DNA from: Nocardioides sp.
Lineage (GTDB): Bacteria; Actinomycetota; Actinomycetes; Propionibacteriales; Nocardioidaceae
Direction: 5' to 3'
DNA: 28,657 nt
Assembly: GCA_020636915.1 (NCBI GenBank)
Contig: JACJWV010000027.1
Location: 1 to 28,657, forward strand
Below the pieces are notes generated by a model, which was not told where the DNA came from, ran no database searches, and saw nothing but the letters and a program-made list of their open reading frames with translations. Below, piece after piece: positions 13,876 to 21,914 of this stretch; position 1 is the first letter of the stretch, and every line of letters starts with the position of its first letter. The position numbers and the translations under genes were made by a program.

Positions 13876-16800
13876 GTGAGTGCAGTGCTGATCCTGGGGA
13901 TCGTGATGACCGCGATCGCCCTCCCGATCGCCGGGAAGCGGGTCTGGTTCCTCTTCCGCCTCATCAGCGGCGGTCAGCCCGCGCCGGACCGGATCCAGGG
14001 CGTCACCGGGCGCATCGGCCGGGCGGTGAAGACCGAGCTGGTCGAGGTCTTCGGGCAGCGCAAGCTGCTCAAGTGGACCGTGCCGGGCACGGCGCACTTC
14101 TTCGTGATGTGGGCCTTCTTCATCCTGGCCACCGTCTACGTCGAGGCGTACGCCGTCCTCTTCTCGCGCAACCCGGAGTGGAGCTGGTTCGTCTTCGGCA
14201 ACTGGGCGCTGCTGGGCTTCCTGCAGGACTTCATCGCGGTGATGTGTCTGCTCGGCCTGGTGGTCTTCTGGGCCATCCGGCTGCGCAACCAGCCCCAGCA
14301 GATGGGCCGCAAGTCGCGGTTCTTCGGCTCGCACCTCGGTCCGGCGTACTTCACGCTGTTCATGATCTTCAACGTCATCTGGACGATGTTCCTGTTCCGC
14401 GGTGCGGTCGAGGCGCGGGTCCAGGCCACGGACGGCGACAGCGGCTACGGCAAGGCCGCGTTCGTCTCCTACGCGCTCGGCACCGTCCTCCCCGACAGCA
14501 CCGCGCTGATCGGCATCGGCCTGCTGCTGCACATCGGCGTGATGCTCGTCTTCCTCATCTTCGTGCTGAACTCCAAGCACCTCCACATCTTCGTCGCGCC
14601 GATCAACGTGCTCTTCTCGCGACGGCCGGTGGCGCTGGGCGCCGCCAAGCCGCTGATCTCCGCCGGCAAGCCGGTGACGCTCGACGACATCGACGACCTC
14701 GACGAGGACGCCAAGCTCGGCGTCGGCGCGGTCGAGGACTTCACCTGGAAGGGCCTGCTGGACTTCGCGACCTGCACGGAGTGCGGACGCTGCCAGTCCC
14801 AGTGCCCCGCGTGGAACACCGAGAAGCCGCTCTCGCCCAAGCTGATGATCATGGCGATGCGTGACGCGTCGTTCGCGAAGGCGCCGTACCTCCTCGCCGA
14901 CGAGGGCAAGCGCGAGGCGCTCCTCGAGGGCAACGACACCCTGACCAAGGAGGTCGAGCGCCCGCTGGTCGGCGACACCGGCGACGACTGGTTCTACATG
15001 CCGGAGAGCGGCGCGGGCGTCATCGACCCCGACGTGCTCTGGTCCTGCGTCACCTGCGGTGCGTGCGTCAACCAGTGCCCGGTCGACATCGAGCACGTGG
15101 ACCACATCGTCGACATGCGCCGCTACCAGGTGCTCGTCGAGTCCAACTTCCCCAGCGAGCTCAACCAGCTCTTCCGCGGCCTCGAGAACAACGGCAACCC
15201 CTGGAACATGTCGCCCAACGCGCGGCTGGACTGGGCCAAGGGCCTCGACTTCGAGGTCAAGGTCGTGGGCGAGAGCATCGAGTCCCTCGACGAGGTCGAC
15301 TGGCTGTTCTGGGTCGGGTGCGCGGGCGCCTACGAGGACCGCGCCAAGAAGACCACCCGCGCGGTCGCCGAGCTGCTCGACATCGCCGGGGTGAGCTTCG
15401 GCGTGCTGGGCACCGGTGAGACCTGCACCGGTGACTCGGCCCGTCGGGCCGGCAACGAGTTCGTGTTCCAGGGCCTCGCGCAGCAGAACGTCGAGACCTT
15501 CCAGGAGTACAAGGTCAAGAAGGTCGTCTCGACCTGCGCCCACTGCTTCAACACGCTCAAGAACGAGTACAAGGAGTTCGGCGTCGAGCTCGAGGTCGTG
15601 CACCACACCCAGCTGCTCAACCGGCTGGTGCGCGAGGGCAAGCTCACCCCGGTGCGCGACGGCGCCGGCGCGCACCAGCGCTCGATCACCTACCACGACC
15701 CGTGCTACATCGGTCGCCACAACGGCGTCTACACGCCACCGCGCGAGCTGCTCCAGGTGCTGCCCGGGGCGGAGTACGTCGAGATGGAGCGGAGTGCCGA
15801 GCGCTCCTTCTGCTGCGGTGCCGGTGGCGCGCGCATGTGGATGGAGGAGAACATCGGCGAGCGGATCAACGTCAACCGCACCGTCGAGGCGGTCGGCACC
15901 GGCGCCGACCAGATCGCGGTCGGCTGCCCGTTCTGCCGGGTGATGCTGTCCGACGGGCTCACCGCCCAGCAGGACAAGGGCGAGGCCCGTCCGGAGGTCG
16001 AGGTCCTCGACGTCGCGCAGATGCTGCTCGCGTCGGTGAAGGGCGAGATGGCCACCCGCTACGCGCCCGGTTCGGGTGGCGCTGCCCCGGCGGCCCGGTC
16101 CACCGAGACCAAGGCCGAGCCCGAAGCCGGGGACGAGACGCAGACCGCCGACACGGTGACCGAGACGGCGGACGCCGGCCCGGCCGCCCAGGCCTCGGGC
16201 GGCAGCTCGCTGTTCGACACCCCGGCGGATTCCGAGACCGCGACCGAGGACAAGACGGTCGCCGAGGAGGCGCAGGCCGCCAAGCCCGCGTCCGCGGGCG
16301 GCTCACTGTTCGACCTCGGCGGCGACGAGGAGAAGCCGCAGCCACAGGCCGAGGCGCAGCAGGAGGTCGCGCACACCGCCTCCGAGGCCAGCGAGCCCGC
16401 GGCCACCGGCTCGCTCTTCGACATCGCCGCGGACGAGCCGTCGCAGGACGTGCAGCCGGCGGCAGCTCCCCAGGAGGCGCAGGAAGCCCCGGCCGAGCCG
16501 GCCGCCGCCGCGCCGACCACGACCGCCGCGGAGACCGACCTGGGGTCGGGCGGCTCGCTCTTCGACATCGCGCCGAGCGAGCCCGAGGCTGCCCCCGCGG
16601 CCGCTGCGGCCGAGGCGGAGGCGAAGCCGGCGGCGGAGCCGGAGCCCGGACCGGCGGCGGAGCCCGAACCGGCGGCGAAGGCCGCTCCCGCGCAGCCGGA
16701 GGTCGACCTGTCCTCGGGCGGCTCGCTCTTCGACATCGCCGCACCGGAGCCGGCCGCCGAGCCGGAGCCCGAGCCGGTCGCCGAGAGCCCGTCGGAGCCC

Positions 16801-17058
16801 GAGCCGGAGCCCGGGCCCGCTCCGAGCGCGACCGACGGCAAGCCCGACCCCACGGCGCTGAGTGCCGCGGCGACCGAGGCTGCGTCCCCGGAGCCGGTCG
16901 AGTCGACGGGGCGGGCCGAGCCGGAGCCCGAGCCCGAGCCGGAGCCCGAGCCCGAGCCCGAGCAGGCGACCGCCGAGAAGCCGACGAGCACCGGCCCGGC
17001 CCACCAGCCGAAGACGGACGTGGACATCAACGAGACCGGGTCGCTCTTCGACCTGTAG
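13876..17058 (+). CDS. etfD: EtfD-like membrane Fe-S oxidoreductase with long Ala/Glu/Pro tail
   Basis: The GTG at 13876 follows AGGGAG at 13864-13869. Of 1060 residues, the first 240 hold about five transmembrane helices. Two [4Fe-4S] ferredoxin motifs follow, CTECGRCQSQCP (from Cys300) and CVTCGACVNQCP (from Cys391). Then come two heterodisulfide-reductase CCG domains, VGCAGAYED...CAHCFNT and HDPCYIGR (Cys610)...CCGAGG (Cys646-647)...GCPFCR. This layout matches mycobacterial EtfD (Rv0338c) and Bacillus FadF, which pass electrons from acyl-CoA dehydrogenases via ETF to the membrane quinone pool. Residues about 735-1060 are a low-complexity tail with six G-S-L-F-D motifs (Leu at 779, 811, 847, 895, 951, 1057), the last at the C-terminus. 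The TTACC/GGTAA dyad upstream fits fatty-acid control. The symbol is by family resemblance. Confidence 0.88.
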   Translation: MSAVLILGIVMTAIALPIAGKRVWFLFRLISGGQPAPDRIQGVTGRIGRAVKTELVEVFGQRKLLKWTVPGTAHFFVMWAFFILATVYVEAYAVLFSRNPEWSWFVFGNWALLGFLQDFIAVMCLLGLVVFWAIRLRNQPQQMGRKSRFFGSHLGPAYFTLFMIFNVIWTMFLFRGAVEARVQATDGDSGYGKAAFVSYALGTVLPDSTALIGIGLLLHIGVMLVFLIFVLNSKHLHIFVAPINVLFSRRPVALGAAKPLISAGKPVTLDDIDDLDEDAKLGVGAVEDFTWKGLLDFATCTECGRCQSQCPAWNTEKPLSPKLMIMAMRDASFAKAPYLLADEGKREALLEGNDTLTKEVERPLVGDTGDDWFYMPESGAGVIDPDVLWSCVTCGACVNQCPVDIEHVDHIVDMRRYQVLVESNFPSELNQLFRGLENNGNPWNMSPNARLDWAKGLDFEVKVVGESIESLDEVDWLFWVGCAGAYEDRAKKTTRAVAELLDIAGVSFGVLGTGETCTGDSARRAGNEFVFQGLAQQNVETFQEYKVKKVVSTCAHCFNTLKNEYKEFGVELEVVHHTQLLNRLVREGKLTPVRDGAGAHQRSITYHDPCYIGRHNGVYTPPRELLQVLPGAEYVEMERSAERSFCCGAGGARMWMEENIGERINVNRTVEAVGTGADQIAVGCPFCRVMLSDGLTAQQDKGEARPEVEVLDVAQMLLASVKGEMATRYAPGSGGAAPAARSTETKAEPEAGDETQTADTVTETADAGPAAQASGGSSLFDTPADSETATEDKTVAEEAQAAKPASAGGSLFDLGGDEEKPQPQAEAQQEVAHTASEASEPAATGSLFDIAADEPSQDVQPAAAPQEAQEAPAEPAAAAPTTTAAETDLGSGGSLFDIAPSEPEAAPAAAAAEAEAKPAAEPEPGPAAEPEPAAKAAPAQPEVDLSSGGSLFDIAAPEPAAEPEPEPVAESPSEPEPEPGPAPSATDGKPDPTALSAAATEAASPEPVESTGRAEPEPEPEPEPEPEPEQATAEKPTSTGPAHQPKTDVDINETGSLFDL
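16201..17055 (+). repeat. Six SLFD-motif repeats in the EtfD-like C-terminal tail
   Basis: In the protein, the core S-L-F-D with preceding Gly occurs at Leu779, 811, 847, 895, 951 and 1057, with spacings of 32, 36, 48, 56 and 106 residues. The linkers are rich in Ala, Glu and Pro, including Pro-Glu dipeptide runs encoded at about 16741-16970. Because the linkers vary in length and only the motif is held, the motif rather than the DNA repeat seems to be what is selected. Confidence 0.85.
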
Positions 17059-17077
17059 CCGCTCACCGCGCACGACG

Positions 17078-17133
17078 AACGGGTCGTGGGCCTGACACCT
17101 ACCTCTGGGTCGGTCTCAGGCACACGACCCGTT
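17078..17133 (+). terminator. Strong terminator after the EtfD-like gene
   Basis: AACGGGTCGTG (17078-17088) pairs with CACGACCCGTT (17123-17133), and GCCTGA (17090-17095) with TCAGGC (17116-17121). That gives 17 base pairs with one mismatch and a 20-nt loop. It begins 20 bases after the stop at 17058 and ends before the next RBS. Confidence 0.8.
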
Positions 17134-17189
17134 CTGCGTCCTGGCCTCGCGGCATCCGGGCGTAGCGTCGGCTCCGAACAGGAGCTGAG

Positions 17190-18143
17190 ATGGACCCGCT
17201 CGACTACCGCGACGCCCGCTGGTACGCCCTGCTGCGTGCCGCGGAGGACCTCGGTGTCGACCCGGAGGAGGCGCCTGCCCTGGTGACCCGGGTGCTCGAG
17301 CGCCACCGGCGGGCGATCTCGCGCGCTGAGGACCCCGACCCGCTGGTCCACGAGGCCCTGCGCGACGCCGTCCTCGGCCCGCCCCCGCGGGAACGGCGCC
17401 GGCCGCCGCTCGGCCTGGTCGGGCTGGCGGTGGTGCTGGCACTCGTCGGGGTCGTCGTCGCGGTCACGCGTCCCGACCAGCCGCTCCCCGACCGGCTCCG
17501 CGCCGACCAGGTGCCCTCCCTGTTCGGGTACGACGACGCCGACGCCCGCGCGCTCCTGGAGGACCGCGGCCTGCGGGTCCACGTCGAGCCCTTCCGTGCG
17601 TGCGAGGTCGCCGGCCGGGTCGTCGGGAGCGACCCGCCCGCCGGGACGCCGTACGACGACGGCGACCCGATCACCGTCTACTCATCGGTCCCGGCCGACG
17701 TCGCCTGCCTCACCGACTACCAGGACCGGGCGACGGCGTGGCAGCTGATCGACTTCGCCGGGCACCGCGGACCCGCCCCGGACTTCGCCGCCCGGGTCTT
17801 CCTCTACCCCGGGGACGGACCGCCCGTGATCCTGGACCGGGCGACGGCGCGGGACCCGGACGCGTGGCCGGCCGGGGTGCTCGAGGGGTTGCGCGCGGCG
17901 TCGCAGCAGGTGGCGTTGGTGAGCGACCATCCGCTGTCGTACGCCGTCCCGGCGATCCACGTCGCCCGGACCGACGACGGGACCGGGCGGTGCGGGGTGC
18001 CCGCACCGGCGGTCGCCGGATCGGTCGACGCGTTCGCGCTCGAGGTCCGACCGCCCGGACGGACCGGGTGTCCCCTGCGTCTCGACGTCTTCCGCGAGGG
18101 CGGCGCGATCGAGGCGCTGGCGTACTACCCGGCCTCGCCCTGA
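17190..18143 (+). CDS. PASTA-domain single-pass membrane protein
   Basis: AGGAG at 17180-17184 sits five bases before the ATG. The 317-residue product has a cytoplasmic N-terminal segment (1-72, DPLDYRDARWYALLRAAEDL...) rich in charged helices and one transmembrane helix (about 74-92). Residues about 108-167 form one PASTA domain, VPSLFGYDDADARALLEDRGLRV...VVGSDPPAGTPYDDGDPITVYSS. A further extracytoplasmic domain (170-317) carries several Cys. PASTA domains bind peptidoglycan fragments or mediate envelope contacts, and are usual in Ser/Thr kinases and PBPs; here no kinase or transpeptidase motif is present. The gene ends inside the 3' end of a convergent small gene (19-nt overlap at 18125-18143). 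Function unassigned. Confidence 0.82.
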   Translation: MDPLDYRDARWYALLRAAEDLGVDPEEAPALVTRVLERHRRAISRAEDPDPLVHEALRDAVLGPPPRERRRPPLGLVGLAVVLALVGVVVAVTRPDQPLPDRLRADQVPSLFGYDDADARALLEDRGLRVHVEPFRACEVAGRVVGSDPPAGTPYDDGDPITVYSSVPADVACLTDYQDRATAWQLIDFAGHRGPAPDFAARVFLYPGDGPPVILDRATARDPDAWPAGVLEGLRAASQQVALVSDHPLSYAVPAIHVARTDDGTGRCGVPAPAVAGSVDAFALEVRPPGRTGCPLRLDVFREGGAIEALAYYPASP

Positions 18144-18382
18144 CCGGTCGACGGCTCGTCGGTGTCGACGACGACCGGGCGCAGTCGCGCCCAGAGCGCG
18201 AAGGCGACGGCGAACACGATCATCATCAGCCCGGCCCACAGGTTCGCGTTGACGTCGCCGGTCTTGTCGCCCTCCTCGTCGCCGAACAGACCGACCAGGG
18301 TGAGGATGACGCCGTACATGCCGATCAGGCCGGCGATCACGTTGCGGATGTCGAAGGCACCCGCCGTCTGCTTGGTAGCCAT
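18125..18382 (-). CDS. 85-aa two-helix membrane protein partnered with the symporter
   Basis: Starts at ATG 18382, ten bases after the stop of the symporter gene, with an AGGGG-type RBS overlapping that stop. The 85 residues form two transmembrane helices (about 14-32 and 46-64), an acidic loop GDEEGDKTGDVN between them, and a soluble tail DTDEPSTGQGEAG. Small membrane proteins next to sodium:solute symporters are common and may act as accessory subunits; that role here is inferred from operon position only. Its 3' end overlaps the convergent PASTA gene by 19 nt. Confidence 0.8.
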   Translation of the reverse strand: MATKQTAGAFDIRNVIAGLIGMYGVILTLVGLFGDEEGDKTGDVNANLWAGLMMIVFAVAFALWARLRPVVVDTDEPSTGQGEAG

Positions 18383-18392
18383 GTCAGCCCCT

Positions 18393-20153
18393 CTAGAAGA
18401 TCACGTTCAAGATGATGACCAGGCCCAGCGAGACGCCGGCCAGGGGCAGCGTGCGCTGGTACCACGGATGCGACTTCTCGTGCGGGTCGACCAGGTCCTC
18501 ACGCGGCGTCTCGGAGTACACCAAGCCCTTGAGCGAGCCGGCCGGCTTCGGTTCGGTGACCATCGACACCACGACGGCGAGGAGCAGCGAGACGACGAAC
18601 GCCGCGCCGGCGGCCACGAACGACGCGCCCTGGCCGCTGATACCGATCCAACCCTGGCTCAGGGACCCGAGGGCGTTCTCGCTCGCGACCCCGACGACCA
18701 CCGCGGCCACGGTGCCGGAGACCAGGCTGACCCAACCGGCGGTGGCGGTCATCCGGCGCCAGAACATACCGACGATGAAGGTGGCGAACAGCGGGGCGTT
18801 GAAGAACCCGAACAGCGTCTGCAGGTAGGTCATGATGTTCGTGTAGTTCGACGCCAGCCCCGCGGTGAAGATCGCGATGACGACGGCCGCCACTGTCGCG
18901 ATCCGGCCGACGATCAGGTAGTAGCTGTCGTCGCGCTCCTTGACGACGTACGTCTGCCAGAGGTCGTAGCTGAACACCGTGTTGAACGCGGACACGTTGG
19001 CGGCCATGCCCGCCATGAATGCGGCGAGCAGCCCCGCGATGGCGACGCCGAGCAGCCCGTTGGGCAGCACGTCCCGCATCAGGTAGAGCAGCGAGTCGTT
19101 GAAGGTGACCCCGTCGCCCGAGGACCCGCCGGCCACCGCCTCGCCGCCCTTGACCTTCGCCACCTCGCTGACGAGCACCGCCGCGATCATGCCCGGGAGG
19201 ATCGTGATGAACGGAACGAACATCTTGGGGAAGGAGCCGATGATCGGGGCCTTGCGCGCCGAGGACAGCGAGTCCGAGGCCATCGCGCGCTGCACCTCGA
19301 CGAAGTTGGTCGTCCAGTAGCCGAAGGACAGCACGAACCCGAGGCCGAAGACGATGCCGACGACCGAGAGGAAGTCGGAGCTGAAGGCCGTCAGGGCGGT
19401 GCCCGGCCAGGAGTTCAGCTGGTCGGTCGCCGGGGCGATCGTGTCCGGGTTGGCATCGGCGGCCTGGGTGATGCCGTCCTTCAGGCCGTCCCAGCCGCCG
19501 ACGCGGTGGAGGCCGATGAGGGTCAGCGGCAGCAGGGCGGCCACGATGACGAAGAACTGCAGGACCTCGTTGTAGATCGCCGCGCTCAGGCCGCCGAGGG
19601 TGATGTAGGACAGCACGATCGCCGCCGCGACGACGAGCGCCACCCACAAGGACCAGCCGAGCAGCGCGTGCACGATGCTCGCCAGGAGGAAGAGGTTGAT
19701 GCCCGCGATCAGCAGCTGGGCCACGGCGAAGGAGATCGCGTTGACCAGGTGGGCTCCCGGCCCGAAGCGTCGGAGCATGAACTCGGGGACCGACCGCACC
19801 TTCGAGCCGTAGTAGAACGGCATCATCACGACGCCGAGGAAGAGCATCGCGGGGATCGCGCCGATCCAGAAGTAGTGGACGGTCGGGATGCCGAACTGCG
19901 CCCCGTTCGCCGACATGCCCATGATCTCGACCGCACCGAGGTTGGCGGAGATGAACGCCAGGCCGGTCACCCAGGCGGGCAGCGACCGCCCCGAGAGGAA
20001 GAAGTCGAGGGAGTCGGAGACCTGCCGACGGGCCAGCAGGCCGATGCCGAGGACGACGGCGAAGTAGAGGAAGACGATCAGGTAGTCGACCGGCTTCGCG
20101 TCGATGATCGTGCTCGCCAGGACAGTCGGACCGTTGATCATCGTGCTGGGCAT
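18393..20153 (-). CDS. Sodium:solute symporter (SSS family)
   Basis: A 586-residue inner-membrane protein with about 14 helices, starting at ATG 20153 (AAAGG seven to eleven bases upstream); the frame extends to 20216 but that part is unlike family members. The start PVDYLIVFLYFAVVLGIGLLA, then FFLSGRSLPAWVTGLAFISANLGAVEIMGM, are SSS signatures closest in style to sugar symporters of the SglT type. The later FNTVFSYDLWQTYVV is the usual helix 9-10 region. The family uses the Na+ gradient to import sugars, amino acids, organic acids or vitamins; the substrate cannot be fixed. It is divergent from the RHH gene, so the operator array at 20243-20308 may influence both. Confidence 0.93.
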   Translation of the reverse strand: MPSTMINGPTVLASTIIDAKPVDYLIVFLYFAVVLGIGLLARRQVSDSLDFFLSGRSLPAWVTGLAFISANLGAVEIMGMSANGAQFGIPTVHYFWIGAIPAMLFLGVVMMPFYYGSKVRSVPEFMLRRFGPGAHLVNAISFAVAQLLIAGINLFLLASIVHALLGWSLWVALVVAAAIVLSYITLGGLSAAIYNEVLQFFVIVAALLPLTLIGLHRVGGWDGLKDGITQAADANPDTIAPATDQLNSWPGTALTAFSSDFLSVVGIVFGLGFVLSFGYWTTNFVEVQRAMASDSLSSARKAPIIGSFPKMFVPFITILPGMIAAVLVSEVAKVKGGEAVAGGSSGDGVTFNDSLLYLMRDVLPNGLLGVAIAGLLAAFMAGMAANVSAFNTVFSYDLWQTYVVKERDDSYYLIVGRIATVAAVVIAIFTAGLASNYTNIMTYLQTLFGFFNAPLFATFIVGMFWRRMTATAGWVSLVSGTVAAVVVGVASENALGSLSQGWIGISGQGASFVAAGAAFVVSLLLAVVVSMVTEPKPAGSLKGLVYSETPREDLVDPHEKSHPWYQRTLPLAGVSLGLVIILNVIF

Positions 20154-20242
20154 CGCACACCTTTCACCCGAAGGGGGGGACCACCGGGGCAGGTGCCCTG
20201 ATGTCGGCGGCGACAAACGTGAGGGGTGCGGCCGGCGTCACC

Positions 20243-20308
20243 GTGATGTCATCTCACCACCAGGTGATGTCATCACGGTGTTGACATGACGTCATCGTGA
20301 TGTCATAG
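20243..20308. promoter_or_regulatory. Array of four GATGTCAT-type operator sites
   Basis: Cores lie at 20245-20252 (GATGTCAT), 20266-20273 (GATGTCAT), 20288-20295 (GACGTCAT) and 20299-20306 (GATGTCAT). Their spacings of 21, 22 and 11 bp place them on the same DNA face. Site 2 is a perfect dyad GTGATG-T-CATCAC (20264-20276); site 3 is the palindrome ATGACGTCAT. Sites 3 and 4 overlap the RHH promoter. Tandem short sites suit ribbon-helix-helix proteins, so autoregulation by the adjacent RHH gene is the favoured inference. Confidence 0.75.
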
Positions 20309-20309
20309 T
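20281..20309 (+). promoter_or_regulatory. TTGACA-N17-CATAGT promoter of the RHH gene
   Basis: TTGACA (20281-20286), a 17-bp spacer, CATAGT (20304-20309), then seven bases to the ATG at 20317. The predicted start of transcription falls at or next to the ATG, so the mRNA is likely leaderless. Operator sites 3 and 4 lie in the spacer. Confidence 0.7.
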
Positions 20310-20316
20310 GGTGCGC

Positions 20317-20850
20317 ATGGACATCACGCCGTACGTCGAAGGCCTCCGCCGCGACCTGGTCGCCGCCGCCGAGGCTGCCGGGCCCGAGGCCCGCGAGGTC
20401 ACCGAGCGCCTCTCGTTCGCGCTCGACCCGGCCGCGCGCCTGGCCCTGATGGAGGCGGTCAGCCAGGCCGCCGCCGAGATCACCGCGGAGATGCCCGCGG
20501 GTGGCGTCGACGTCCGGCTCGACGGCCGCGAGCTCGCGTTCGTCGTCCACAGCGCCCCCGCCCCCGCCGCCGAGCAGGCCGCCCCGCCGCCCCCCGCCGA
20601 GGAGGCCGAGGACGACGGCAACGTCGCCCGGATCACGCTCCGCATCCCGGAGTCGGTCAAGGCGCGGGCCGAGGAGCTCGCCGCCCGGTCCGGCCACTCG
20701 CTGAACACCTGGCTGGTCAACGTCGTGCGCGGGGCCACCCGCGACGGAGCGATCAACGTCGACATCGACCTGTCCAGCATCCCGTTCCTCGGCGGCAACG
20801 ACCCCTTCACCGGCAAGCAGGGCAACCGCCGGATGACCGGCTGGGTCTAG
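20317..20850 (+). CDS. Ribbon-helix-helix DNA-binding protein (HicB-antitoxin-like)
   Basis: 177 residues. The N-terminal part (1-78, MDITPYVEGLRRDL...GVDVRLDGRELAFVV) is a helical plus beta domain, followed by a Pro/Ala/Glu linker (79-100). Residues about 102-142 (VARITLRIPESVKARAEELAARSGHSLNTWLVNVV) are a typical ribbon-helix-helix. The end is a C-terminal RRMTGWV. Such proteins are often labelled toxin-antitoxin HicB family, but no HicA toxin lies beside it. It probably binds the GATGTCAT array that overlaps its own promoter; RHH dimers bind tandem short sites. The DUF4097-type gene 190 nt downstream on the same strand is a likely functional partner. There is no Shine-Dalgarno; the leaderless layout is given under the promoter. 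Confidence 0.85.
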   Translation: MDITPYVEGLRRDLVAAAEAAGPEAREVTERLSFALDPAARLALMEAVSQAAAEITAEMPAGGVDVRLDGRELAFVVHSAPAPAAEQAAPPPPAEEAEDDGNVARITLRIPESVKARAEELAARSGHSLNTWLVNVVRGATRDGAINVDIDLSSIPFLGGNDPFTGKQGNRRMTGWV

Positions 20851-20880
20851 CGGAGACGCGCCAGCGGATCCGCTGATGGT

Positions 20881-20934
20881 GGTCGAGCGAGCCGCGCGAC
20901 CAAGGCACGAGGTCGCGACCGTCGTGTCGAGACC
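20881..20934. repeat. Copy 2 of the 54-bp dispersed intergenic repeat
   Basis: Begins GGTCGAGCGA and ends TCGAGACC, the same length as copy 1 at 9291-9344. It separates the RHH gene from the DUF4097-type gene, so it may have entered an older operon-like pair. The rest of 20851-21040 shows no gene or clear hairpin. Confidence 0.7.
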
Positions 20935-21040
20935 CCGCCAGCCGACCTGACACACCGACCACACCCCGAACCACCCCCGGGACCGGCACCCGCCGGCCCC
21001 GTGGACGAGCACACCCTCCAACCGACACCTGGGAGACACC

Positions 21041-21865
21041 ATGTCCGACCACCAGTTCGAGACCCCCCGCCCGGTGCGCCTGGTCACCGAGATCGGGAAG
21101 GGCTCGGTGACCGTCAACGCCACCGAGACCGCCACGACGCGCGTGGAGATCGTCGGTCGCGACGCCGACCAGGTCGACGTGCGCCTCGACGGTGACCAGC
21201 TCAGCGTCATCGGGCCCAGGCGGGGGGCCAGCTTCTTCGGCTCCGACAACCGGCTCGACGTCACCGTCACCCTGCCGACCGCCAGCCAGCTCGCCGTCAA
21301 GACCGGGAGCGCCGACGTGACCGTCACCGGCACCGTGGCCGGCAGCCAGGTCAAGAGCGGCTCGGGCGACGTCGAGATCGACACCGTCGACGGTCCGCTG
21401 GCCGTCGAGACCGGCTCCGGCGCCGTACGCCTCGAGGAAGCGCGCGGCGACCTGCGGATCAAGAGCGGCTCGGGCGACGTCCTGGTCACCGAGGCGTCGG
21501 CCACCCTCGCGGTCTCGACCGGCTCCGGCGAGGTCCAGCTCTGGCGCACCCGCGGCCCCGTGGTCGTCAAGACCGGGTCGGGCGACGTGCGGGTCGGCGA
21601 CGCCGGGGCCGACGTCACGATGACCACCGGCAGCGGCGACCTGGTCGTCAACACCGCCCGCCGCGGCCGGATGACCGCCAAGGGCGCCTCCGGCGACGTC
21701 CACGTGGGCGTGCCGGCCGGCGTCCCCGTCTGGACCGACATCTCGACCGTCTCCGGCCACATCCGCTCGAACCTCCAGGGCACCGGCGCCCCCGAGGACG
21801 GCGCCGACCACGTCGAGGTCCGCGCCAAGGTCGTCAGCGGCGACGTCGTCCTGACCCAGGTCTGA
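21041..21865 (+). CDS. DUF4097-type beta-strand-repeat protein
   Basis: GGGAG at 21031-21035 lies five bases before the ATG. The 274-residue protein has no signal peptide and no membrane helix, so it is probably cytoplasmic. After an N-terminal beta region (1-80) the motif [ST]GS-[GA]-[DEA]-[VL] recurs at residues 88, 106, 124, 142, 160, 178 and 196, an exact 18-residue period, with looser copies at 216 and later. This is the pattern of DUF4097 repeat proteins, expected to fold as a right-handed beta-solenoid or toastrack-like sheet. The biochemical role is unknown. It is flanked by an RHH regulator upstream and a 51-aa gene 49 nt downstream, and the three may form one module. Confidence 0.88.
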   Translation: MSDHQFETPRPVRLVTEIGKGSVTVNATETATTRVEIVGRDADQVDVRLDGDQLSVIGPRRGASFFGSDNRLDVTVTLPTASQLAVKTGSADVTVTGTVAGSQVKSGSGDVEIDTVDGPLAVETGSGAVRLEEARGDLRIKSGSGDVLVTEASATLAVSTGSGEVQLWRTRGPVVVKTGSGDVRVGDAGADVTMTTGSGDLVVNTARRGRMTAKGASGDVHVGVPAGVPVWTDISTVSGHIRSNLQGTGAPEDGADHVEVRAKVVSGDVVLTQV

Positions 21866-21914
21866 CCGGTCCCGGCCGCACCTCACCCACCACACCCGTC
21901 ACGAGGAGCACGTC

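Noticed and set aside
13870..15720. 616-aa ORF on the minus strand
   Set aside because: Shadow of the EtfD-like gene, whose Fe-S motifs are unmistakable on the plus strand.
16741..16980. Glu-Pro-rich DNA repeat as a recombination or origin element
   Set aside because: The repeats are hexamer codon runs (GAGCCG/GAGCCC) inside a coding tail and need no other explanation.
20317..20850. Canonical HicAB toxin-antitoxin locus
   Set aside because: No HicA-like small double-stranded-RNA-binding-fold ORF is found on either side; only the RHH part resembles HicB.
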